Origin: Metallosphaera hakonensis JCM 8857 = DSM 7519
GTDB taxonomy: Archaea; Thermoproteota; Thermoprotei_A; Sulfolobales; Sulfolobaceae
DNA length: 64,000 nucleotides
Assembly: GCF_003201675.2 (NCBI RefSeq)
Contig: NZ_CP029287.2
Span: 2,406,001 to 2,470,000 of the forward strand
Reading direction: 5' to 3'
The position numbers and the translations under genes are program-made. The first letter of the stretch is position 1; every line of letters begins with the position of its first letter. The notes below the pieces were generated by a model. The model worked only from the letters and a program-made list of their open reading frames with translations, was not told the DNA's origin and ran no database searches. Positions 45,645 through 54,774 of this stretch are shown one piece after another.

Positions 45645-46043
45645 ATGATAATGAATGTTGGACAATTAGTTGTGAAAAAGATCGTTTCTCTCCCTCTGAC
45701 TTCCACCATGAGGGAGGTCGCTAAGACCATGAGGGAGAACGACGTGAGCTCAGTGTTATTGGTAGATGACATGGGGGGAATAGTCTCGATTGTAACTGAG
45801 AGAGACATAACAAAGGCAGTTGCGGAAGGAATGGACTATTCGACCCCAGCAACTAAGTTGGGCAATAGTCCTGTGATCTCTGTGGAAAGGGAAACCTCGT
45901 TAGTCGAGGCCTTAGAGGTAATGGGGGAGAAAAGAATAAGACACCTTGTAGTTACGGATGAGGGGAAGCCCTTGGGGGTAGTATCCCTAAGGGAGATAGC
46001 AAACACCTTGACAGTGATTTCATATGCGGAGACCTCCTACTAA
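45645..46043 (+). CDS. CBS-domain pair protein
   Basis: A 132-aa protein made of two CBS motifs: SLPLTSTMREVAKTMRENDV...VTERDITKAV, and SVERETSLVEALEVMGEKRI...VSLREIANTL. Such stand-alone pairs bind adenosine nucleotides and act as energy sensors. It is 28 bp after fixX but has its own TATA-like TTTTTTAAGTAG (45619-45630), so it may be transcribed separately. Start ATG 45645 or 45651. Confidence 0.88.
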   Translation: MIMNVGQLVVKKIVSLPLTSTMREVAKTMRENDVSSVLLVDDMGGIVSIVTERDITKAVAEGMDYSTPATKLGNSPVISVERETSLVEALEVMGEKRIRHLVVTDEGKPLGVVSLREIANTLTVISYAETSY

Positions 46044-46282
46044 TGATAGATTTTTGATCTCTGTTTTAAGGACACTGGATTCCTTTCCGAAGCAGGCAAT
46101 TCGGGACTTCTTTAAAGATTGTAATGTCTGATCTTGATTAATGTAATTTGGTGATGAAAAGAGATAAAAATCACAAAGAATCCTTAAGTTACCGATCTCA
46201 AATCACTAATGAGATATATTTAGATATAATATTCTATTTCCTCTTAGGAAAATTTATTAGTAATGATTCTCAAAGACATGCA

Positions 46283-47635
46283 ATGCCTCAGAGAAGTAAG
46301 GAAGGTACATTCATCGTAATTGCTACAATAATTACAGCTATAGGTAGTCTTTTATTTGGATATGATACTGGAGTTATTTCTGGGGCGATCCTTTTTATTA
46401 AGGTTCAGTTCTCACTAAGTCCCGCTGAAGAAGGATTCGTCGTTAGCGCGGTACTAATAGGAGCACTAGTGGGTGCAATAACTGGTGGTCCATTTACTGA
46501 TAGATTAGGGAGAAAAAAGGTAATAATATATTCTGGAGTCCTTTTTATTATAGGAGCATTAGTTCCCGCAATTGCAGTAAACGTCCCGATGTTAGTTTCT
46601 GGTAGAATAATAGCCGGCTTAGGTGTGGGGACTGCTTCTTTCGCTTCACCATTATACATCGCGGAAGTGTCTCCCCCCAAGGCTAGAGGAAAATTGGTTT
46701 CTGTCTCGCAACTTCTCATTACTATTGGAATAGTTGTGTCGTATCTTACTGATTTTGTTTTAGCCCCATCTGCTAATTGGAGAGCAATGTTCGCATTAGC
46801 TGTTATTCCTGGTTTTGCCTTAGCTCTCGGAATGTTTTTCATGCCGGAAAGTCCTAGGTGGTTAGTGGCTAAAACAAGGATAAATGAAGCTATAAATGTT
46901 CTCAAAGAAATTAGAGATTCAGGAGTTGATAAAGAGGTAGAACAGATTGAAAAGGAACTTGCTGAGGAGAAGAAGAGCTGGAAAGAGCTATTCAGTCCTG
47001 TAGTCAAAACGGCGTTAATAATAGGTGTTCTTCTGGCAATATTTCAACAAGTTACTGGAATAAATACTGTAATATACTATGCACCGACCATTCTTCAGTT
47101 GGCAGGGTTCTCTTCAGCATCCGTTTCAATTTTAGGTACTGTAGGTATAGGCATTGTAAACGTGATTATGACAGTAATTGCGTTAAGTTTGATTGATAAA
47201 CTGGGAAGAAGACCTTTATTGATAGCGAGTTTAAGTGGAATGACAGTTACGCTATTTCTTCTTGGATATTTCTTCTTAATTGGATCTAAATCATTAAGTA
47301 CGGTAGCCTTGTTGAGCCTTATAGGTTATGTCGCGTTCTTTGCAATTGGTTTGGGACCGGTTTTCTGGCTATTGATTTCCGAAATATTTCCTTTGAGCGT
47401 TAGAGGCATTGCGAGTAGTTTTGCGGCGTTTGTAAACTGGACTGCAAACTTCGTTGTGGCGCTAACGTTTCCTGACCTTATAATTAATATAGGCAAGACA
47501 TATACATTCTGGGTTTATGGAATAGTCAGTATAATTGCAATAATATTTATTATTAGATATGTTCCAGAAACCAAGGGTTTAAGTTTAGAGCAAATACAGG
47601 CTTTGCTTGCTAAAAAATTTCGAAGTGATAGCTAA
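46283..47635 (+). CDS. Sugar-porter MFS transporter
   Basis: A 450-aa, 12-TM protein of the sugar porter family: GSLLFGYDTGVISGAILFIK at helix 1, the DRLGRKK loop, PESPRWLVAKTR after helix 6, QQVTGINTVIYYAPTI in helix 7, DKLGRRPLL, and the C-terminal PETKGLSLEQIQ. These are sugar:H+ symporters. ATG 46283 is the family start; an upstream in-frame ATG (46148) adds 45 unrelated residues. The gene uses more A/T-ending codons than its neighbours, which suggests recent transfer. Confidence 0.9.
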   Translation: MPQRSKEGTFIVIATIITAIGSLLFGYDTGVISGAILFIKVQFSLSPAEEGFVVSAVLIGALVGAITGGPFTDRLGRKKVIIYSGVLFIIGALVPAIAVNVPMLVSGRIIAGLGVGTASFASPLYIAEVSPPKARGKLVSVSQLLITIGIVVSYLTDFVLAPSANWRAMFALAVIPGFALALGMFFMPESPRWLVAKTRINEAINVLKEIRDSGVDKEVEQIEKELAEEKKSWKELFSPVVKTALIIGVLLAIFQQVTGINTVIYYAPTILQLAGFSSASVSILGTVGIGIVNVIMTVIALSLIDKLGRRPLLIASLSGMTVTLFLLGYFFLIGSKSLSTVALLSLIGYVAFFAIGLGPVFWLLISEIFPLSVRGIASSFAAFVNWTANFVVALTFPDLIINIGKTYTFWVYGIVSIIAIIFIIRYVPETKGLSLEQIQALLAKKFRSDS

Positions 47636-47658
47636 ACATCTTAGTTTTTAAAAGTCAT

Positions 47659-47911
47659 ATAGCAGTTGTTCTACTTTCACGTCGCTTAAACGTTTTCGTC
47701 AAACCGAGGGCACCCTCTAAACGTATTTCGACGAACCTGAGGAGTTCCTCCACGCTCTTCAGATTAAGGGACCCGATCAGGTCCCTAATCGCGTTGATTA
47801 CCATCACGAAGAGGAGCAGGTAGCCCTAGAGCCTTCTCTTCTTGAGGAAGGGGGAGTCCTGCACACCCAGTGTCTTCACATCCCTGTGTAACTTCTCTAT
47901 CAAGGCTCCCT
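47659..47911 (-). mobile_element. 3' fragment of the 1213-bp IS
   Basis: It begins with ATAGCAGTTGTTCTACTTTC, the terminal repeat, and on the minus strand encodes the last approximately 75 residues of the 371-aa transposase with frameshifts and stops. It ends abruptly at GTATAGATGTGTAGAAAA. The 5' part is absent. Confidence 0.82.
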
Positions 47912-48001
47912 GTATAGATGTGTAGAAAACGACATTTTCAGGTGAAATATACAGCTGTATCCCGTAGCCCGGAGACTTCTCTGGACTGCAGCTGGTCTCA
48001 T

Positions 48002-48052
48002 CCTTTCTCCTTGTATTATATATTTTGCTATAACAGAAGCATCAATAATTAT
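48002..48052 (-). pseudogene. Remnant of a VapC gene N-terminus
   Basis: The minus strand reads IIIDASVIAKYIIQGER, a PIN-domain start, then runs into unrelated sequence next to the IS fragment. The usual start codon has become GGG (48053-48055). Only about 17 codons remain; the antitoxin gene upstream is complete. Confidence 0.65.
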
Positions 48053-48263
48053 CCCTGTCTTCCCTTACCATTTCTGCACTATTTGACTTGGTTTCTGGAA
48101 TGAGGAAAAGTATCTCATTAATCTTCTTTAAAATCTCTCCTTTTTCCAATTGCTCAACTCTTTTCCTAATAAAACCCTCTATTTCTTCATTCAATTTCAT
48201 ATCATGCTTCTCCATTTCCTCACGCAATTCCTTATCCATGCTTAGAATGTACACCATTTTCAT
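48042..48263 (-). CDS. vapB: VapB-type antitoxin without toxin
   Basis: A 73-aa protein (MKMVYILSMDKELREEMEKH ... MVREDRDNY) of the VapB class: a short strand, two helices and a charged toxin-binding tail like that of 34549-34761 (REDRES versus REDRDNY). The toxin gene that should overlap its stop is truncated. A solo antitoxin may still bind DNA or neutralise related toxins. Confidence 0.68.
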   Translation of the reverse strand: MKMVYILSMDKELREEMEKHDMKLNEEIEGFIRKRVEQLEKGEILKKINEILFLIPETKSNSAEMVREDRDNY

Positions 48264-48723
48264 AATATAACTTTAGTTTCCGTCAACTACAGATCTATCT
48301 GTGTAGATAGAAGACCATATTAGCCTAGGGAAAAAGGAACGTGATTTTCCTGATCTATCCAAACGGTTTAAACACTGAACTCCAATTACGAACTGTAATT
48401 TATGAAAATGATGGATCTAATAAAGTAAGTTGTCAGTCAGGTATCCTCGCACGCTCATAGCAATAGTATTCAATTAAATTAGTTATACTACTTTAAATAA
48501 ACTAAATTAGTAATAATTATAGAAGAATTATAAACTTTAATTGTCAAAATGTTATCATCTCGAGGTATAGATTATTTCTGTGAATAGATTTTTGTTCAAC
48601 GTCTAGGGTAATGAGGAAGACATAAAGTAACCCTGGTTATCCTCACGATCTTGATGAATAAATTTTGCTTTACTTAAGAGAAGATTACGAAGGACTTAAA
48701 AGTGTAAAATTTAATCTGAATTT
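48264..48723. other. Intergenic stretch with a decayed MITE
   Basis: Bases about 48385-48510 retain blocks of the IS256-related MITE (TATTCAATTAAATTAGTTAT, TTTAAATAAACT) with lost ends. An A/T-rich region at 48700-48720 (GTGTAAAATTTAATCTG) is the likely promoter of the next gene, whose ATG is at 48724. Confidence 0.55.
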
Positions 48724-49875
48724 ATGGATATATACGAAGCAATCTCGAATCCGGTAAGAAGGAGGATACTTGAGTTGTTGGAGGTCCCCATGACCTTCTC
48801 AGAACTTTCAAACGAGCTGGCACTGGATAGTCCCTCCCTATCCTTTCATCTTCGTAAGTTAAATGGGCTAGTCGTAAAGGATCAAGAGGGGAAATATCAT
48901 CTGACAGATGAGGGGAGAAGGGCCTTAGGCATAATTCGAGGGATAGATTCATCGAGTATGTTGAAGCAGGTTGTTGTCGAGTATCTCGGTGAGGTTAAAC
49001 TGGACAACGAATACCTCCTCAAGCTCAAGGGAGAGGGCAAGAAGTTAGTCATAAGGAACGTAAAGAAGGTAGACCTAACCGGAGTAAATTCCGATTTACT
49101 TTCCGACGTCTTGGAGGTAATGGAGAACGTGAAGACTCTCCTCTGCACCGAGGAGACGTACTCTGCCATTAGGGACAGGATTCACGGGGAAGTAACTAGA
49201 GTTCAGGAAAACGAGAGGGCGAAGATCAAGGTTAAGAACGATCACGGGGCCGAGTTTCATCTCGGGAACTTCCTGTCATCAATACTGAGCATACCGAGAT
49301 TCAACAACCTAGTGACAGTGTATGACGACGCCATCACCTTCACTCCCGACCTTGAGATTTCCCTAGATGGAGGGATGATATCGCTGGTCAAGGGCTCACC
49401 TCACCTCCTTGCTCAATGCCACGACATAGAGGACTTGGACTTATCCCCGGGTAAAATCAGAGCGGACGGTTGTTCCCTTAGGATTCAATACCCTGACCTG
49501 AGGACTCTCAAGATTGATGTAGACGGGGGTAAAGTGTCACTGAAAGAGGTAAAGGTCGACTCGCTCGACGTGGAGATGGACGGGGGGATGGTACACCTCG
49601 ATCTGGGGAACAGAGAGGGAAAGATCAAAATTGATGGAGGGAAGGTAGATGGTAGAATTCTCTACGGCAAAGGTAACAGCTCGCTTTCCCTAGATATCGA
49701 GGGAGGAATGGCCGATTTGACTCTCTCGATACCAGAGGGAGTGGGAATATTGACGTCCTCCTCACTGGACTTAGGACTGACCTCATTGCCCAAACCCAGA
49801 CAAGGAAGGGAAGGAACCTTGATCATCTCGACTCAAGTCCAGGGCGGATTGGTGAAGGTCAAGGAGGGAGACTAA
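48724..49875 (+). CDS. ArsR-type regulator fused to a beta-helical (DUF4097-like) domain
   Basis: A 383-aa protein. Residues 1-75 are a winged helix (SNPVRRRILELLEVPMTFSE; SPSLSFHLRKLNGLVVKDQE). Residues about 210-383 contain DGG repeats (DGGMISL, DGGKVSL, DGGMVHLDL, DGGKVDG, EGGMADL) with the regular strand spacing of a DUF4097-type beta-solenoid. No signal peptide, so cytosolic. It is 1 bp before the ABC ATPase gene and likely controls that transporter. The solenoid may sense membrane or ligand state; unknown. Confidence 0.8.
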   Translation: MDIYEAISNPVRRRILELLEVPMTFSELSNELALDSPSLSFHLRKLNGLVVKDQEGKYHLTDEGRRALGIIRGIDSSSMLKQVVVEYLGEVKLDNEYLLKLKGEGKKLVIRNVKKVDLTGVNSDLLSDVLEVMENVKTLLCTEETYSAIRDRIHGEVTRVQENERAKIKVKNDHGAEFHLGNFLSSILSIPRFNNLVTVYDDAITFTPDLEISLDGGMISLVKGSPHLLAQCHDIEDLDLSPGKIRADGCSLRIQYPDLRTLKIDVDGGKVSLKEVKVDSLDVEMDGGMVHLDLGNREGKIKIDGGKVDGRILYGKGNSSLSLDIEGGMADLTLSIPEGVGILTSSSLDLGLTSLPKPRQGREGTLIISTQVQGGLVKVKEGD

Positions 49876-49876
49876 C

Positions 49877-50680
49877 ATGTCAGTCGTTGAGGCGAAGGGA
49901 GTGTGGAAAATGTACGGTAAACTCGTGGCGAATCAGGACATCTCCTTCGAGATCAATGAGGGGGAGTTCGTGACCTTTCTGGGTCCCAACGGAGGAGGAA
50001 AGACCACCTTGATGAGGCAAATTTACGGAGAATTAACTCCCACCAAGGGAGAAATCAAGGTTATGGGAAAGAGGCCCAGTAAGATGCTTAAGTTCATGGG
50101 GGTGGTACCGCAGGAAGGGAAACCCCTAGATTCCCTCACTGCTTGGGAACACGTGACCCTTCTCGGCATGATTAAGGGCCTATCCAGGGCTGAGGCCAGC
50201 TCCAGAGGTAAGGAGCTCCTGGACAAGATGGGAATAAATCCCAAGACTAGAGTCGACGATCTCTCAGGAGGAAGCAAGAGAAAGGTCCTCATTATATCTG
50301 CGATCATCTCCGAGCCGAAACTTGTGATATTGGACGAGCCTACGGTGGGGCTGGATCCAGAGGCCAGGAGGGAGGTCTGGAAACTTCTCCTGGACATGAA
50401 GAAGGACGGAAAGACAATAATCTTGACCACACATTACATGGAGGAGGCGGAGGAACTCTCTGACAGAATATATTTCGTAAACAAAAGGATTATGATGGAG
50501 GGATCGGTGCGGGAACTCAAGGGGAAGTTCTCTGAATATTATGAAGTCCTCAACCTCGATACGGGCGAGAAGTACATAGTCAAGGGAGAGGAAATCAGGG
50601 ACTTCCTTCAAAGGAGCAACTTCAGGTTCGAGGTCAGACTTCCTTCCCTTGAGGAAATATACATGAGGTTATTTCAATGA
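49877..50680 (+). CDS. ABC exporter ATP-binding protein
   Basis: A 267-aa ATPase with Walker A (GPNGGGKTT), signature LSGGSKRKVLI, Walker B (LVILDEPTVGLDP) and switch HYMEEAEEL. The DrrA/CcmA-like profile points to an exporter. It overlaps the permease gene by 4 bp and follows the regulator at 1 bp, so the three form one operon. Substrate unknown. Confidence 0.92.
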   Translation: MSVVEAKGVWKMYGKLVANQDISFEINEGEFVTFLGPNGGGKTTLMRQIYGELTPTKGEIKVMGKRPSKMLKFMGVVPQEGKPLDSLTAWEHVTLLGMIKGLSRAEASSRGKELLDKMGINPKTRVDDLSGGSKRKVLIISAIISEPKLVILDEPTVGLDPEARREVWKLLLDMKKDGKTIILTTHYMEEAEELSDRIYFVNKRIMMEGSVRELKGKFSEYYEVLNLDTGEKYIVKGEEIRDFLQRSNFRFEVRLPSLEEIYMRLFQ

Positions 50681-51354
50681 AATTCTTTACTCTTGTAGAA
50701 ATATATCTCAGGCAGATCCGCTTTTATCTACTAACTACCCTCTTCTTCTTGGTACTCTTTCCCTTAGCCCTTATCTTCAATCTCCCCAGTTTCAACACCT
50801 TGGTGGGCACCATGACTCTATTCATCTTCCTGGACGGTTTCCTGTCAATTTCACAACAGATTTCGTTCATGAAAACCGAGGGACATTTAACCTTGCTCTA
50901 CGTTTCTGGCTCGCCCAAGTGGTTGACAGCGATCTCTACGGCCTTCGTAACCTTGGTTATCTCCATCCCGCTTGCATTAATGATCGTGCTAATATCGGGA
51001 AGGGCGATAGAACTTAACGTCAATTGGGTTTACTTGACGGCGACGTTGATTTTGTCGTTATTGGGATCAGTCCTGTTGGGTCTTGATCTTGGATTGACCT
51101 TTACGCAGAGACAGGTAAATCAGCTATCTCAAGTCCTGGGACTGGGTCTGTCCTTCTTCGCGCCGACGTTCGTTCCCTTTTCTTCCCTTCCCATATACTT
51201 TAGGGTGCCCTCTCTCTTGGAGCCTACGACCTACGTTGCCCAGGCACTTAGAAGTGATCTTCAGGGAAGTTTCTCTTGGGAGTGGAATCTTGGAATAGTG
51301 GTGATAATATTCATATCTATCCTGATATACTCGAGGGCAAGTAGAAGGCCTTAG
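50677..51354 (+). CDS. ABC-2-type exporter permease
   Basis: A 225-aa protein with six membrane segments, of the ABC-2 transporter layout (short first helix, central hydrophobic core, final LGIVVIIFISILIYSRASR). The ATGA overlap with the ATPase gene shows coupling. With the ATPase it forms a drug- or lipid-type exporter under the control of the upstream regulator. Confidence 0.85.
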   Translation: MKFFTLVEIYLRQIRFYLLTTLFFLVLFPLALIFNLPSFNTLVGTMTLFIFLDGFLSISQQISFMKTEGHLTLLYVSGSPKWLTAISTAFVTLVISIPLALMIVLISGRAIELNVNWVYLTATLILSLLGSVLLGLDLGLTFTQRQVNQLSQVLGLGLSFFAPTFVPFSSLPIYFRVPSLLEPTTYVAQALRSDLQGSFSWEWNLGIVVIIFISILIYSRASRRP

Positions 51355-51579
51355 TTATTTCTCTGATGGAAGAGAGTTGATATTCTAAAGATAGTGGGAA
51401 TCCTCGGTCTCTAAAAACCGATTTTTACCACCTGTATACCTATTGATCAAGGAAACGACGTTTGCTTCCGATGAGTTCCCAACGTTGTATATTCAGGGTA
51501 AGTAGATGTAATCACCAAGGGAATTATTAAGTGCTGTTCAATGGGAAACAGTTATCAATTCCCAATTCATTAGGGAACT

Positions 51580-52470
51580 ATGGCTACATTAATCGGACGA
51601 AGGGGTGATGGTCCAAGGAAGTTCAGGGAGTTGATGTCAACAAAGGAGATCATCCTCGCCCCCGGAGCCTTTAATTCCCTTTCGGCCAGGCTCATTGAGT
51701 CCACCGGTTTCGACGCTGTTTACATGACCGGTTTCGGAACTTCGGCAAGCCTTCTTGGATACCCGGACGTTGGACTCCTAACCATGAGCGAGATGGTTGA
51801 GAACGCTAGGAGGATAGTCAATTCCGTGAATCTACCCGTCATAGCCGATGCCGACACGGGGTATGGCAACCCAATCAACGTAATTAGGACAATCCAAGAA
51901 TACGAGAAAGCTGGAGTTGCGGGTATTCACATAGAGGACCAAGTGTTTCCAAAGAAATGCGGGCACATCTCAGGAAAGGAGACCGTATCCCTTGAAGATA
52001 TGGTTCAAAAGATAAGTGCAGCTAAGGACGCCAAGAGTAGAGACTTCGTTTTAATTGCTAGAACTGACGCAATCGCAGTTGAGGGATTGGAGAGTGCCCT
52101 AGAGAGGGCAAAACAATACTATAGGGCAGGGGCCGATATGTTATTTGTGGAAGCTCCAGAATCGGTAGAACAGGTGGAGACGATTTCTAAGGAACTAAGG
52201 GGAATACCCCTGTTGTTCAATTGGGCGGAAGGCGGAAAGACGCCTCCTCTGGACCTTGAGACGCTCAAGAAGTTCGGCTTTAAGGTTGTAATATTTCCAA
52301 TAAGTACCCTCCTTTCCGCGACTCTAGCCATGAGGAATGTCCTTGAGCAGATAAGGAAGGATGGTACTCCAATCAACGTAATGGACAAACTCTATCCCTT
52401 CAGGAATTTCCTAGAGTTCATTGGGTTGCCAGAGGTACAAAATCTTGAGAAGAAGTATAAGAGCAAATAA
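51580..52470 (+). CDS. PEP mutase/isocitrate lyase-superfamily enzyme
   Basis: A 296-aa TIM-barrel protein of the PEP mutase/(methyl)isocitrate lyase family. Visible active-site parts are the DADTGYGNP loop (D90, D92), the metal-binding HIEDQ (E119, D120) and KKCGH (125-129), which carries the catalytic Cys127 of lyases. Cys presence favours 2-methylisocitrate or isocitrate lyase over PEP mutase. Such an enzyme would release succinate plus pyruvate or glyoxylate. The gene stands alone with about 225 bp of upstream space; substrate preference is inference. Confidence 0.85.
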   Translation: MATLIGRRGDGPRKFRELMSTKEIILAPGAFNSLSARLIESTGFDAVYMTGFGTSASLLGYPDVGLLTMSEMVENARRIVNSVNLPVIADADTGYGNPINVIRTIQEYEKAGVAGIHIEDQVFPKKCGHISGKETVSLEDMVQKISAAKDAKSRDFVLIARTDAIAVEGLESALERAKQYYRAGADMLFVEAPESVEQVETISKELRGIPLLFNWAEGGKTPPLDLETLKKFGFKVVIFPISTLLSATLAMRNVLEQIRKDGTPINVMDKLYPFRNFLEFIGLPEVQNLEKKYKSK

Positions 52471-52852
52471 GGACTATTTTAATATTTTCATTATCATCAT
52501 CTTTACTAGATATGCTTCAAAAATCTTAACCTATATTTTATTCTCGATATCAAGCTATCTTATGATCAAGATTTACTCAATGACGCTGGATCTTTGGTTA
52601 TGCTCAGGTAGAATGCTGACATGATGTTCATGATTAACGAAAACTGTCAGTTATGAGCTAATTTTGAGCTAGGTTTTGAACAGAACTCTGCATTTCTCCT
52701 GAACCGATCCATATGTGAAGTTTACTTTGAAGGTATTTTTTCGTTGTTATTAAATATTATATGATCGTGTTTTTCCCTCATCAATAACTGATCATCATCA
52801 AAAATTTTCTAAGAAGTCAATAAAATTTTTCAATTAAGTTTATTAGAAATAT
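52471..52852. other. Intergenic stretch, nothing recognised
   Basis: About 380 A/T-rich bases between convergent genes. T-rich runs near 52735-52750 and 52815-52830 could terminate transcription. No repeat family found. Confidence 0.4.
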
Positions 52853-53974
52853 TTACCATATTTTTTTAAATAGGCTTATTTCTGGCGTCGAGGTCAATTT
52901 ACTTTTTCCTTCCATAAGCTTTCTCTCGACTTTCTCTATATTCATCAACATTTTCTCCTCGTCCACCTCCCATTTACCTGTAGTAGTGAAGTGCTCATAG
53001 GGAATTGATGCAGTGAGGAGATATTCGAACCTAGGCATAAAGGGATGAGCCATAACTTTTGCGCTTACATTAAGATTATATTTTAGTTCAGAAATGTATT
53101 TCAATATAGGCTGAATCATGTTATCTTCTGGAAAGATAGCAGCATAAAAAGTTCCATCTCTTAACTTATAAACGTGAGTTAACGTTGGTATTCTGGTAAG
53201 ATCATGGAGTAAATCCTCGTTATCAAATATAATGCTCAATCTAGTATGCTTCCCTCCATTTAGCCTTACCATGAAACCGGTTATGATTCCTTTTCCAATT
53301 AAATGTTCGTGATAATGTTTTAAAACAGTTCTATATTTTACTCCCATAATTTCAGCAACCTGCTTCAATGAAAGAGTATTATGCATCTGTTTGATTCCAA
53401 TAATCGAGAGGTCTAGCATATCAGGCTTAAAACCATCACTAAGATCTGGTAAATACATAGGCCGCCTTTGGGATACCAGGAAATCATCTTTATATCTTCC
53501 TAGGCTAAAATCATATGATGAAAAGTCATAAAGGAATTGTAATGTTTCCTGAATCTTGTTAATTCTAGAATATCTTAATAGATCTCTAGACTCAAGCTCA
53601 TCCAGTATCCTTTTGAAAGAACTCTCATATCCCTGCGGTATCCATAAAAATGTGATAGATTCATCAGGAGAATAAGAATTTTTTAATATTGCTCCAGGAA
53701 AACCATCTAAAATATCGTATATGTCTACCAGGTGTACTAACGGGTGCAAGAATCCTTCTATAAAATATAGCTGTAATCCCAACGGCTCTGGTCGAACCAA
53801 ATATGATATTAGTAATGAGAACCTCTTTTTCAGGAAGTTCAGCATATTCTCGGTATCATCGTAATTGATTAAAGCTCCTAATATCCTAGAATTAATGTCA
53901 CCATAACGTTGCAGTTTGTTTAACAAGTAAGCAATTTTTGAATCATCAAACTCGTTGGGCTCTATCATTCTCAT
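52853..53974 (-). CDS. HTH protein with regulator-like layout
   Basis: A 373-aa soluble protein. Residues about 205-245 form a helix-turn-helix (LSLKQVAEIMGVKYRTVLKH) followed by a wing (GKGIITGFMVRLNGGKHTRL); the rest is mostly alpha/beta with no named domain, though the region after the wing resembles a ligand-binding Lrp-like domain. The ATG at 53974 is followed by acidic residues. AT-rich codons distinguish it from core genes. Probably a transcription factor; target unknown. Confidence 0.62.
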   Translation of the reverse strand: MRMIEPNEFDDSKIAYLLNKLQRYGDINSRILGALINYDDTENMLNFLKKRFSLLISYLVRPEPLGLQLYFIEGFLHPLVHLVDIYDILDGFPGAILKNSYSPDESITFLWIPQGYESSFKRILDELESRDLLRYSRINKIQETLQFLYDFSSYDFSLGRYKDDFLVSQRRPMYLPDLSDGFKPDMLDLSIIGIKQMHNTLSLKQVAEIMGVKYRTVLKHYHEHLIGKGIITGFMVRLNGGKHTRLSIIFDNEDLLHDLTRIPTLTHVYKLRDGTFYAAIFPEDNMIQPILKYISELKYNLNVSAKVMAHPFMPRFEYLLTASIPYEHFTTTGKWEVDEEKMLMNIEKVERKLMEGKSKLTSTPEISLFKKIW

Positions 53975-54036
53975 TATATCATAAGTAACTTTTTGTTAAT
54001 AAAGACAATGCTCCATATAGCTCCCAATCTAGGTAG

Positions 54037-54290
54037 GTGAGGGAGGAGGCTTTGAGGATGCATTCTAATATGGGCATGAGGGCCATATCCAGGATGCTCA
54101 ACGTACTGCAGGGTACTATTTTCTTATGGGTTAAGCACTATGGTAGGCATAGGTATGAGAACATTGTGAAGTTGCAGAGGCTAAGGATTCGATCAAGGGA
54201 GAATACTAAGGTCGTCGACTAGATGCAGATTTACTTGTATAGAGTCATTAGAGCATTCTAGAAGCAGGTCCTGACTTGCTATGTTTACAT
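54037..54290 (+). mobile_element. Decayed IS1-like transposase remnant
   Basis: The plus strand has MHSNMGMRAISRMLNVLQGT and IFLWVKHYGRHRYENIVKLQ, the HTH of a small IS1-like transposase, then a stop at 54220 and further short frames. No ends are clear. Confidence 0.6.
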
Positions 54291-54291
54291 G

Positions 54292-54318
54292 TGAGAATGT
54301 CCGGAATGTAAAAAATAA
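54292..54318. mobile_element. Solo end of the 1228-bp IS family
   Basis: GTGAGAATGTCCGGAATGTAAAAAAT-like end at 54292-54318; no opposite end nearby. Confidence 0.6.
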
Positions 54319-54340
54319 TTTTCATCAATGATTAAGGTTT

Positions 54341-54440
54341 TCATGATGTTACCTCAAGCTCGACCCCTATTAGTGTTACTCGAAATGTAGAATCAATTAT
54401 TCTTATCTTATTCTATTGAAACAAATTGAAATCGCAATGG
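54341..54440. mobile_element. Remnant 5' end of the IS256-like element
   Basis: About 100 bases align with the 5' end of the IS256-like element at 57949-58048 (ACCCCTATTAGTGTTAC, ATGTAGAATCAATT, AAATTGAAATCGCAATGGAC). It breaks at ATGGAC where the 77-bp repeat starts; the final CTCCTGAGCCGCCC is missing. Confidence 0.8.
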
Positions 54441-54517
54441 ACACTAGTATTTCTGACAAGTTCTCAGTTAGGGACAAGAGATGTATAGGTCAAATACTTA
54501 CTGGAACTACTAGCGTG
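54441..54517. repeat. 77-bp dispersed repeat, copy 2
   Basis: CACTAGTATTTCTGACAAGT to ACTGGAACTACTAGCGTG; same core as 17163-17239. It sits exactly at the break of the IS256-like 5' remnant. Confidence 0.8.
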
Positions 54518-54524
54518 AATCATG

Positions 54525-54580
54525 TATACTATATCCTGCTCATGAAATAAGATTAAAATTCACAAAATAATGTGAGAATA
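54525..54580. mobile_element. Decayed end of the IS5-like element
   Basis: CTCATGAAATAAGATTAAAA and TTCACAAAATAATG align with the right end of the IS5-like element (58521-58554: CTCATGAAATAAATTGAACC, ATGCACAAAGCAT). Confidence 0.5.
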
Positions 54581-54633
54581 ACTTGAATGCCATAAAGGTT
54601 TGCTTTGTAGTAAACATCATTCTAAATAATATT

Positions 54634-54774
54634 CTAAACAGACCCACCGTCAGTGTCCGAAAGACCAGCGTGTATCACGATTCCGTGGGCTGCTAATAAT
54701 AAGGAGGTTGCCATGGCTCCCATCACAACTAGCTTTATAACGAATTGGGTTTGGATTGGATTTAACTTTATCAT
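54634..54774 (-). CDS. Small 46-aa single-span membrane protein
   Basis: The minus strand from ATG 54772-54774 reads MIKLNPIQTQFVIKLVVMGA and then MATSLLLAAHGIVIHAGLSD, a single membrane helix flanked by a basic N-terminus and an acidic C-terminus, ending at TAG 54634-54636. Such small helices occur as subunits of respiratory complexes or toxins. Upstream A/T-rich AATTGTTTAGAACAATT and similar sequence could hold the promoter. It is the only intact gene in the debris here; function unknown. Confidence 0.55.
   Translation of the reverse strand: MIKLNPIQTQFVIKLVVMGAMATSLLLAAHGIVIHAGLSDTDGGSV

Noticed and set aside
46148-46282. N-terminal extension of the sugar porter
   Set aside because: The 45 residues are unlike the family N-terminus; ATG 46283 gives the normal start.
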